Below are positions 1-5,379 of a stretch of DNA of 6,014 bases, in pieces; within the stretch, counting starts at the first letter, position 1, and each line of letters begins with the position of its first letter. The position numbers and the translations under genes were made by a program. Origin of the DNA: Bordetella parapertussis (GTDB lineage Bacteria; Pseudomonadota; Gammaproteobacteria; Burkholderiales; CAIKXV01); NCBI GenBank assembly GCA_945877995.1, contig CAMDXD010000261.1, forward strand, positions 1 through 6,014, in the 5' to 3' direction. Below the pieces are notes generated by a model. The model had not been told where the DNA came from. It worked only from the letters and a program-made list of their open reading frames with translations, and did no database searches.

Positions 1-883
1 CATCGACCGCGAACGACCCGATGCCCGGCCATGCGAACACTTTCTCGATCACCACGTTCGAACCGAGCATGAACGAGAACACCATGCCCATGGTGGTCAC
101 CACCGGCAGCATCGCGTTGCGGAACGCGTATCGGTAGAGCACGGTCGACGACGACAGCCCGCTCGCGCGCGCAGTACGGATGAAATCGGAAGAAAGCACG
201 CCGAGCATTCCCGCCCGGGTCATCCGCGCGATCGGGGCCAGCACGAAGATCGCGAGGGTGACCACCGGCAGGATCATCTGCTTGCCCGCCGCGGTGAACA
301 ACGCCACGTCCCCCGCGGCGAGGCTGTCGACGAGATAGAAGCCGGTGAGGTGCGGCGGCGGGGCGAACATCGAATCCAGGCGCCCGACCGGCGGCGGTGC
401 GATGCCGAGCAGGTAGTAGAAGACATAGGCGAGCAGCAGGCCGGTAAAGAAAATCGGCAGCGATACGCCGAGCGTCGTGATCAACCTGCACGTATGGTCG
501 ATCCACGAACCGGGCCGGGTCGCCGCGACGATGCCCAGCGGCAGCGCGATGGCGCAGGCGACCAGCAGTGCGAGCAACGTCAGTTCGAGCGATGCAGGCA
601 GCCGGCGCAGGATCTCGTCCAGCACCTGCTGCCCGGTCGACACCGAAAGACCGAGGTCGCCCTGCGCCAGGTCGCCGATGTAGTCGACGAACTGCGCCCA
701 CAGCGGCCGGTCGAGCCCCAGCTTCGCGCGCACCTGCTCGACCGCCTCCTGGGTCGCGGCAGGCCCGGCATAGAAGGCGGCCGGGTCACCCGGCAGCGCA
801 CGAGTGAGGATGAAAGTCACGATGACGATCCCGATGACGTTCGGGATCGCCGCCAGCAGCCGCCTGCCGATGAGCCGCAGCAC
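1..883 (-). CDS. DppB-like ABC transporter permease, 3' end cut by window edge
   Basis: Inner-membrane permease of a peptide/nickel/opine-type ABC importer, which would form the channel with a DppC-like partner. 294 residues are visible. The N-terminus has the typical MLRLIGRRLL opening and the first membrane helix (about 9-30), followed by a periplasmic stretch with the family pattern LPGDP and LGLDRPLWAQF. More helices lie near 99-122, 136-160, 204-225 and 259-281. The cytoplasmic EAA-type loop that docks the ATPase is at about 235-260 (RTARASG, then LP at 259-260). The last helix is missing because the window ends. A GTG start is chosen: it lies 5 nt after the binding-protein stop, with a weak AAGG about 10 nt upstream, and it gives the standard family N-terminus. 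The short spacing implies co-transcription with the binding protein. An unusual proline-rich loop (IAPPPVGRLD to FAPPPHLTG, about 161-181) separates helices 3 and 4. The family call is firm; the substrate is unknown. Confidence 0.95.
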   Translation of the reverse strand, partial: MLRLIGRRLLAAIPNVIGIVIVTFILTRALPGDPAAFYAGPAATQEAVEQVRAKLGLDRPLWAQFVDYIGDLAQGDLGLSVSTGQQVLDEILRRLPASLELTLLALLVACAIALPLGIVAATRPGSWIDHTCRLITTLGVSLPIFFTGLLLAYVFYYLLGIAPPPVGRLDSMFAPPPHLTGFYLVDSLAAGDVALFTAAGKQMILPVVTLAIFVLAPIARMTRAGMLGVLSSDFIRTARASGLSSSTVLYRYAFRNAMLPVVTTMGMVFSFMLGSNVVIEKVFAWPGIGSFAVD

Positions 884-888
884 GCGCG

Positions 889-2505
889 TCAGGCCTTGAA
901 GATCGTGCGGTAGTCGGCCTGCACATGGAACCAGTACATGTAGCCCTGCACGTACTTCTGCATCGCGACATCGAAGGCAGGCTGGATGATCGGGATACGC
1001 GGCACGTCGTTGAACGCGATCTCGACGAAGTTCTTGACCTGCGCCTCGTAGCGTTTGGGGTCGGTTTCGAAGCGGGCCGCATCGATCAGCTTGTCCATGG
1101 CCGGGTTCTGGTAGCTCATCGTGTTGAACACCGCGTTCTGGCCGTGGTAGCACCAGTAGAAGAAGTACTCCGGGAAGTTGAGCCAGCCGCCGAAGCGATT
1201 GAAGATCAGCGGCATGTCCTTCTTCAGCAGCGCGGCGCGCCAGTTGGCGCCAGGCACCTTGTTGATCGACACCTTGATATTGATCCGGGCAAGCGACTCC
1301 TGGATGAGGATCGACACCGGTTCTCCGATGGTCGCGCCGCCGAGGTCGAACGACAGGGTGGTCTCGAAACCGTCCGGCATGCCAGCCTGCTTCATCAGCT
1401 CGAGCGCGCGCGGCACGTTGGTGCTGTAGCCGTGCGGCACCGGCCATTCGGCCTTCGTCGGCGTGTTCGACTTCGCCCCCCACATCTTGGTGCCGCGCCC
1501 CCAGAAGCCGATGTCATTCATCCGGTCGTACGGCAGCGCGTAGGCAATCGCCTGGCGCACCAGCGGATTGTTGAACGGCGGGCGAGTGGTGTTCATGCCG
1601 ATGTAGAACAGCGCGTTCTCGACCGGCGTCGAGACCACGCGCACCGGCCCGGACTCCTTCGCCATTTCGAGGAAGTCCTTCGGCGGCAGTTCGTAGGTCA
1701 TGTCGATGTCGCCACGCGCAAGCAGCGCCCGGCGATTGCCGGCGGAGGGCACCTCGCGCTGGACGATGCGCCGCAGCCGCGGCAGCGGACCGCTCTTCCA
1801 GTTGTCGAAGCGGGTGTAGATCAGTTCCTGCCCGGGACGCCAGGCTTCGACCCGGAAGGCACCGCCGCCAGCGGTGTTGTTGCGCAGCCAGGTCGCTGCC
1901 CACGGATCCTTGTCGGATGCGTTCTTCATCGCCAGCGCCGAGTTGTAGATCGAGGGCACCGGCACCGCCATGTTCGGCATCGCCATCTTGTCCCGCCGGT
2001 CGAGTTCGACGCGGAAGGTGAAGTCGTCCACCACGATGAACTGCTTGGGCTCGTTGAGCGATCCTGCACGCATCTGGAACTGCGGGAACCCGCCCATGCC
2101 GAGCGCGCGATCGTAGGACCACTTGACGTCCTTCGCGGTCACCGGGGTGCCATCGTGGAAAGTGGCATTCCGGCGCAGCTTGAAGGTCACCGCCTGTCCG
2201 TCCTTCGCGACCTGCCAGCTCTCGGCCAGTTCCGGCTCGAGCTTGCTGTAGTCGTAGGAAACGGTTCCGTCCGGGAGTTTCTTGCGCCCGAACGTCATCA
2301 GCCGATCGTAGGCGTTGACTGCCACGCTATAGGCTGGCCGGTTGGCGCCGACGCCGTGGATGTCGAGGCTGTTGGGCCCGAATTCGTTGGCGACCACCAG
2401 CGTTTCGCGCTTTGCATCCTGGGCAAGGGCGACGGACGAGCCTGCAGCAACCGTGCTTGCACTGCCGGTAGCGGCAACGGACTTGATGAAGCGACGTCGA
2501 TTCAT
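889..2505 (-). CDS. Family-5 extracellular solute-binding protein (Dpp/Opp type), Tat signal
   Basis: Periplasmic binding protein of 538 residues that captures the ligand for the permease encoded directly downstream. The start was set at the ATG at 2505, not at the longer open frame reaching 2670, because GGAGA sits 5 nt upstream and the protein then begins with a clean twin-arginine signal: N-R-R-R-F-I-K at residues 2-8, a weakly hydrophobic Ala/Ser-rich stretch, and a likely AxA cleavage after Ala28 (VALA|QD). The family-5 signature lies at about 91-134 (LAESW, then lysine-rich strand, FHDGTPVTAKDVKWSYDRAL). The C-terminal half has the family's usual RQAIAYALPYDRM and IPIIQP patterns. Length fits the family (about 500-550). 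Members bind oligopeptides, dipeptides, nickel, glutathione, opines or sugars, and the sequence does not let me choose. The Tat signal implies export in folded form. Confidence is high for family and start, low for ligand. Confidence 0.95.
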   Translation of the reverse strand: MNRRRFIKSVAATGSASTVAAGSSVALAQDAKRETLVVANEFGPNSLDIHGVGANRPAYSVAVNAYDRLMTFGRKKLPDGTVSYDYSKLEPELAESWQVAKDGQAVTFKLRRNATFHDGTPVTAKDVKWSYDRALGMGGFPQFQMRAGSLNEPKQFIVVDDFTFRVELDRRDKMAMPNMAVPVPSIYNSALAMKNASDKDPWAATWLRNNTAGGGAFRVEAWRPGQELIYTRFDNWKSGPLPRLRRIVQREVPSAGNRRALLARGDIDMTYELPPKDFLEMAKESGPVRVVSTPVENALFYIGMNTTRPPFNNPLVRQAIAYALPYDRMNDIGFWGRGTKMWGAKSNTPTKAEWPVPHGYSTNVPRALELMKQAGMPDGFETTLSFDLGGATIGEPVSILIQESLARINIKVSINKVPGANWRAALLKKDMPLIFNRFGGWLNFPEYFFYWCYHGQNAVFNTMSYQNPAMDKLIDAARFETDPKRYEAQVKNFVEIAFNDVPRIPIIQPAFDVAMQKYVQGYMYWFHVQADYRTIFKA

Positions 2506-2515
2506 GGATTCTCCG
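2506..2515 (-). promoter_or_regulatory. Shine-Dalgarno site deciding the binding-protein start
   Basis: Read on the minus strand the bases are CGGAGAATCC followed by ATG. GGAG is 5 nt from the ATG at 2505. The site supports this start over any start further upstream in the same open frame, where the extra 55 residues look like translated non-coding DNA and would bury the Tat signal. Confidence 0.7.
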
Positions 2516-2590
2516 ATAACGTGGGAACCGATGCAGGTAGATGCGTCGATCCCGGGACGGGTTTGCTGGCAGAAACGATCTCGAAACGGC

Positions 2591-2612
2591 TGGCACACCA
2601 ACTGGTATACCA
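2591..2612. promoter_or_regulatory. Tandem operator-like dyads with possible extended -10
   Basis: TGGTATACCA (2603-2612) is a perfect 10-bp palindrome. TGGCACACCA (2591-2600) repeats its TGG-N4-CCA frame 12 bp away, about one helical turn. They lie 86-107 bp upstream of the binding-protein ATG. Dyads of the TGGT..ACCA kind resemble operators of GntR-family regulators (FadR/FCD branch), though the spacing of that branch's usual consensus differs slightly. On the minus strand TGGTATACC also resembles an extended -10 element, but no good -35 stands at the right distance. Function is inferred from position and symmetry only. Confidence 0.4.
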
Positions 2613-2679
2613 AAAGGCTACGGCGCTTCTGTTTCAGCAACATGCATGCCACCCAGGTTCGGGCATCCACTCCGGGCCG

Positions 2680-2794
2680 CCGCGCTGGCGCTGGGCGGTC
2701 GATCGACCGCCCAGCGTTGTCGGCGAGCGACCTTGCGGCACCTCAGGTACGCGTCGATGCGAACGATCCGCACCGCGTTGAGGCGCCAGCGCGG
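2680..2794. repeat. Larger inverted-repeat fold-back enclosing the palindrome
   Basis: CCGCGCTGGCGC (2680-2691) is the exact reverse complement of 2783-2794. Inside it, 2737-2745 pairs with 2779-2787 in 8 of 9 positions. After a 3-nt bulge, 2749-2753 pairs with 2774-2778, leaving a 20-nt loop. The outer 12-bp repeat overlaps the palindrome by 3 nt and the inner stem by 5 nt, so the pairings partly compete. The pairing is visible by eye. Whether it is a structured RNA, a repeat element or chance in GC-rich DNA is not known. Confidence 0.4.
2689..2716. repeat. Perfect 28-bp GC-rich palindrome
   Basis: The left arm CGCTGGGCGGTCGA (2689-2702) is the exact reverse complement of the right arm TCGACCGCCCAGCG (2703-2716), with no loop between them. 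There is no T-run on either side, so it is not a canonical rho-independent terminator. It could still pause or end transcription, protect an mRNA 3' end, bind a dimeric protein, or be a copy of a dispersed palindromic repeat. It sits about 180 nt beyond the hydroxylase remnant and about 180 nt before the next start codon. Confidence 0.85.
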
Positions 2795-2898
2795 AATGTG
2801 CACCACGCCAGAGCAGACCGCCGATGCACGGCGTCGGCCCAACGCGACGCCCTGCCGATCCGCATCGGTGGACAGACAGAAGCCGCGCGTAACGCCTT

Positions 2899-3407
2899 CT
2901 AGAGCGGGGGCAAGCGCTCCGGCGCCTGCCACGCTTCGGCCAGCGCAGCCGTCACCAGGTTCACCGCGACCTGCCGGCGATAGGCATCCGTCGAACGGAT
3001 GTCGTCGATCTGCGAGCGATCGGATGCAAGCGCACGTTCGACCAGCGCGCGGTCAATCGCGAAGATGCTCTGCGGCGCGCCGAAGCCCCGGAACGCACCG
3101 TTCGGCGGGTGGTTGGTGGCCACTGCCCGCCCCGTACCCGCGCGTTCGCGCAGGCATAGGGCCCCGGAGCATGGATCACGCCGCGAGAGAGCACGACGGG
3201 CGACAGCGTCGTGTCCGCACCGTCATCGAGCGCGAAATCGATGACACGCGTGCGCACCGTGGCTCCGTGCAGCATGCCGGGATACACGGGGTCGTCGACA
3301 TACCGAGCCTCGCCCAGGATCTTGGCCGCAGCGTCCTTGCGCACGACCGGGGCGCCCACTGCACCCCGGGTTCCGGGGAAACCGTCCCGCTTTACCGGGA
3401 TGGACAT
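2899..3407 (-). pseudogene. Remnant of xanthine dehydrogenase-family locus (Mo subunit fused to FAD-subunit tail)
   Basis: An intact molybdopterin subunit has roughly 700-800 codons; only about 170 remain. From the ATG at 3407 the frame reads a normal N-terminus (KDAAAKILGEARYVDD, then PGMLHGATVRTR, about residues 24-53). It then jumps near nt 3245 to the central domain (GADTTLSPVVLSRGVIHAPGPY). Near nt 3128 a one-base loss shifts the frame. In the next frame the central motif continues as ATNHPPNGAFRGFGAPQSIFAIDR, typical of the Mo-cofactor domain. After that the sequence resembles not the Mo subunit but the C-terminal end of the FAD-binding (CoxM-like) subunit (IDDIRSTDAYRRQVAVNLV), ending at TAG at 2899. 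This is best explained by at least two internal deletions plus a frameshift. The start lies 22 nt after the NMT1-like gene stop, so it was probably the next gene of that operon. It cannot encode a working enzyme. The family call is strong; the FAD-subunit tail is likely but unproven. Confidence 0.85.
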
Positions 3408-3429
3408 CGGCGACGGCCCCCGTACAGCG

Positions 3430-4464
3430 TTACTTCACGAGCCGCTGGTCGCGGGCCGGCAGGAAGCTGCGATTGAACACCTCGGCCTGCGCCGGCGCGC
3501 GCGGCAGCGCAGCGGCTTCCACCTGCTGCGCGACACCGCGGGCGAAGCGCTCATCCACCACGTCGCCCAGCCCGACCTTGGTGACTTCCGGCGACAGCAC
3601 GTCGTTCTTGATCGCCGCCAGCAGCCGCTGCTTCTGGTTGTCGCGGTTGAGCAGCGGATCGCGCTTCATCACCGCATCGACCCCGGCATCCGGATTGGCG
3701 AGCACGTCCTGCACACCGCGGGTCAGCGCGCGCAGGAAACCACGGATCGCCTCCGGATTCTCTTTCACGAACTTCTGCGAGAACATGATCGAGTTGCCAT
3801 AGCCGGCGACGCCCATGTCGCCATAGCGGAAGATGGTCAGGTCTTTCTCCGGGTTGAGCCCGACCGCCTGGGCAGCAAACCAGATCGTGTTGATGAAGCC
3901 GGCGACCGCATCGACTTCCTTCTTCTGCAGCATCGGCTCGCGCAGGTTTGGCGCCATGTTGGTGATCTTCACCTTGCTGGCATCGAAGCCGTTCGCCTTG
4001 GCGAATACCGGCAGCAGGCCGAGCGCCGCGTCACCAGCCGACGCCCCCAGGGTGCGGCCCTCCAGGTCACGAGGCACCTTGATGCCCGACGTGGTGAGCG
4101 TCGCGATCACGAACGGTGCGCGGTTGTACAGCATGTAGACCGCTACCGGCTGCTCGCCGGGCTTCTGCGCGGCCAGGCGGATCAGCGCGTTGGTATCGCC
4201 GAAGCCGCCGTCGTACACGCCGCTGGCCACCGAGTTCACGGCCACGCTCGAACCCTTGCCCTGGTCGAACGTGACATCCAGGCCTTCCTTCGCGAAGTAG
4301 CCGCGTTCCTGCGCGAGCAGGAAGAAGGCGTGGGGCCCCTGCCACACCCAGTCGAGCTGGAATCGGATCGCGACCTTGGCCTGGGCAAGCGCCGATGGTG
4401 CGGCGAGCGACGACGCCAGCAGTGCCGCTGCGGTCGTGAGTGTCTTGCGCTTCTGTGCATCCAT
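3430..4464 (-). CDS. NMT1/THI5-like ABC transporter substrate-binding protein
   Basis: Periplasmic ligand-binding protein of 344 residues for the importer encoded just upstream. A Sec signal peptide is clear: a basic start (KRK at 5-7), an Ala/Leu core, and likely cleavage after Ala27 (SALA|Q). The mature part begins with the family pattern at about 31-60 (IRFQLDWVWQGPHAFFLLAQERGYFAKEGLDV read in pieces), then QGKGSSVAVNSVASG and GGFGDTNALI at 86-95, typical of the NMT1 domain. Relatives bind pyrimidine precursors, nitrate, sulfonates, taurine or aromatic compounds; the ligand here cannot be read from sequence. The ATG start is backed by GAGGAG 8 nt upstream. The gene is followed after 22 nt by a decayed molybdenum hydroxylase, which hints that the ligand was a hydroxylatable heterocycle. 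The length fits the family and there is no sign of damage. Confidence 0.95.
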   Translation of the reverse strand: MDAQKRKTLTTAAALLASSLAAPSALAQAKVAIRFQLDWVWQGPHAFFLLAQERGYFAKEGLDVTFDQGKGSSVAVNSVASGVYDGGFGDTNALIRLAAQKPGEQPVAVYMLYNRAPFVIATLTTSGIKVPRDLEGRTLGASAGDAALGLLPVFAKANGFDASKVKITNMAPNLREPMLQKKEVDAVAGFINTIWFAAQAVGLNPEKDLTIFRYGDMGVAGYGNSIMFSQKFVKENPEAIRGFLRALTRGVQDVLANPDAGVDAVMKRDPLLNRDNQKQRLLAAIKNDVLSPEVTKVGLGDVVDERFARGVAQQVEAAALPRAPAQAEVFNRSFLPARDQRLVK

Positions 4465-4472
4465 TCGTCTAT

Positions 4473-4478
4473 CTCCTC
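4473..4478 (-). promoter_or_regulatory. Strong Shine-Dalgarno of the NMT1-like gene
   Basis: On the minus strand GAGGAG stands 8 nt before the ATG at 4464. It is the best ribosome site in the window and fits the usual need for more binding protein than permease. Confidence 0.75.
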
Positions 4479-4520
4479 GGTTGAATCGTGTCAGGTCAGT
4501 CGGCGAACAGGGATTGGAAC

Positions 4521-4554
4521 CGGCCGTCGAGTCAGTCGCCGATCCGGACGGCCG
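4521..4554 (-). other. Stem-loop in the permease to binding-protein spacer
   Basis: CGGCCGTC (4521-4528) pairs perfectly with GACGGCCG (4547-4554) around an 18-nt loop, in the 114-nt gap between the permease stop and the binding-protein start. There is no following T-run. Such intercistronic hairpins can stabilise the binding-protein part of the mRNA, but here this is a guess from position. The octamer GTCAGTCG also occurs twice in the gap, at 4495-4502 and 4531-4538. Confidence 0.3.
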
Positions 4555-4578
4555 CGCCAGGCTTCCCGGTACGCGACG

Positions 4579-5379
4579 TCAGTGGCTCTGCAGCGCGAGG
4601 TCAGCCTTGCGCTGCGACCAGCCGGCGAATCGGGTCTCAAGCAGCGCGAAAATACCGTACAGGATCACGCCCATGATGGCCAGCAGCAGCAGCGCGCCGA
4701 ACGCCAACGCGGTCTGGTAGTTTGCGCTGGCTACCATCATCACGTTGCCGATACCCTTGTTGGCGGCGACCGTCTCCGACAGCACGGTGCCGACGAAGGC
4801 CAGCGTGACCGAAATCTTCAGCGACGCGAAGAAATACGGCATCGCCCGCGGCAGCCCGACCTTCAGCAGGATGTCGCGCTTCTTCGCGCCCAGCGCGCGC
4901 AGTACGTCCTCGAGTTCCGGCTCGGTAGTGGCGAGCCCCGTGGCCACGTTCACCACGATGGGGAAGAACGAGATCACCAGCGAGGTGAGGATCGCGGGGA
5001 TGGTACCGACGCCGAACCACAGCACGAAGATCGGCACCACCGCGACCTTCGGGATGCTGGAGAAGCCGATCAGTACCGGATAGAACGCTTCATACGCGAG
5101 CCTGGACGACCCGATCAGTGCGCCCAGCAACACTCCGACGACGATCGCCCCGAGGAAGCCGACCATCGTGGTGTATAGCGTCTGTACCGCATGTGGCCAG
5201 ATGAGCGGGAACTTGGTGACCAGGTCGTAGATCACCGCGCTCGGCGGCGGCAGGATTACCGACTTGATGCCGGTCAGCCACACCAGCAGTTCCCAGGCGA
5301 TGAAGATCAGGGCGACGAAGACCACTGGAAAGGCCTTGATCACGTAGCGGTTTGCAAGCAGGGATGCGCTCATCTTCAT
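4579..5379 (-). CDS. SsuC/TauC-like ABC transporter permease
   Basis: Inner-membrane permease of 266 residues for the NMT1-type importer, acting with the ATPase encoded upstream and the binding protein encoded downstream. About six membrane helices are visible near 16-35, 68-92, 100-122, 124-150, 182-204 and 222-246. The family pattern LPPPSAVI is at 43-50, and PKVAVVPIFVLWFG at about 110-123. The EAA loop that contacts the ATPase is at about 157-181 (EDVLRALGAKKRDILLKVGLP). The length is typical (250-280). The ATG at 5379 overlaps the ATPase stop as ATGA, suggesting translational coupling. A second ATG two codons later (5373) has AGGGG at a better distance and may be the real start; the product would differ by only two residues. 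A 114-nt gap follows before the binding protein. The family call is sure; the substrate is not known. Confidence 0.95.
   Translation of the reverse strand: MKMSASLLANRYVIKAFPVVFVALIFIAWELLVWLTGIKSVILPPPSAVIYDLVTKFPLIWPHAVQTLYTTMVGFLGAIVVGVLLGALIGSSRLAYEAFYPVLIGFSSIPKVAVVPIFVLWFGVGTIPAILTSLVISFFPIVVNVATGLATTEPELEDVLRALGAKKRDILLKVGLPRAMPYFFASLKISVTLAFVGTVLSETVAANKGIGNVMMVASANYQTALAFGALLLLAIMGVILYGIFALLETRFAGWSQRKADLALQSH

Larger units (their letters stand above)
2506..2898. other. 393-nt intergenic region, no credible gene
   Basis: This stretch separates the stop of the hydroxylase remnant from the Tat-dependent binding protein. Open frames cross it on both strands, but they are arginine-rich, lack a good ribosome site and match no family I recognise. 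From right to left it holds a small hairpin (CCGAT at 2855-2859 with ATCGG at 2864-2868), an imperfect fold-back (2737-2787), a perfect 28-bp palindrome (2689-2716) and two operator-like dyads (2591-2612). The part between 2506 and 2640 probably carries the promoter of the leftward Dpp-type operon. The rest may be residue of the decayed hydroxylase locus, but I cannot assign it to a protein. Confidence 0.6.

Noticed and set aside
350..913. 187-codon open frame on the plus strand
   Set aside because: It is antisense to the DppB-like permease, whose reading frame shows membrane helices and the EAA loop. The plus-strand product is a low-complexity Arg/Asp/Gln-rich shadow.
2506..2670. 55-residue N-terminal extension of the family-5 binding protein
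   Set aside because: It would bury the Tat signal and start without a good ribosome site. The ATG at 2505 has GGAG at proper distance and gives a normal signal peptide.
2689..2716. Rho-independent terminator
   Set aside because: The hairpin is strong, but no run of T follows on either strand.
925..2781. 618-codon open frame on the plus strand
   Set aside because: It lies opposite the family-5 binding protein for most of its length, is rich in Arg/His/Val in the way of antisense GC-rich frames, and has no family motif. The minus-strand gene has a signal peptide, ribosome site and clear family motifs.
2680..2794. Inverted repeats as the ends of an insertion sequence
   Set aside because: The enclosed 115 nt is too short for a transposase, and I see no target-site duplication flanking it.
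2618..2932. 104-codon minus-strand open frame in the intergenic region
   Set aside because: It crosses the palindrome and overlaps the end of the relic in another frame, is Arg/Ala-rich, has no clear ribosome site, and I recognise no family. It cannot be fully excluded as a decayed fragment.
3364..3400. Two small hairpins (CCCCGG/CCGGGG and TCCCG/CGGGA) near the relic start
   Set aside because: They are short, lie inside the codons of a conserved N-terminus, and have no T-run; they are likely chance in GC-rich coding sequence.
3211..5178. 655-codon open frame on the plus strand
   Set aside because: It runs antisense through the relic, the NMT1-like gene and most of the permease, crossing gene borders. 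Composition is Arg/Gln/His-heavy and no domain is recognisable.
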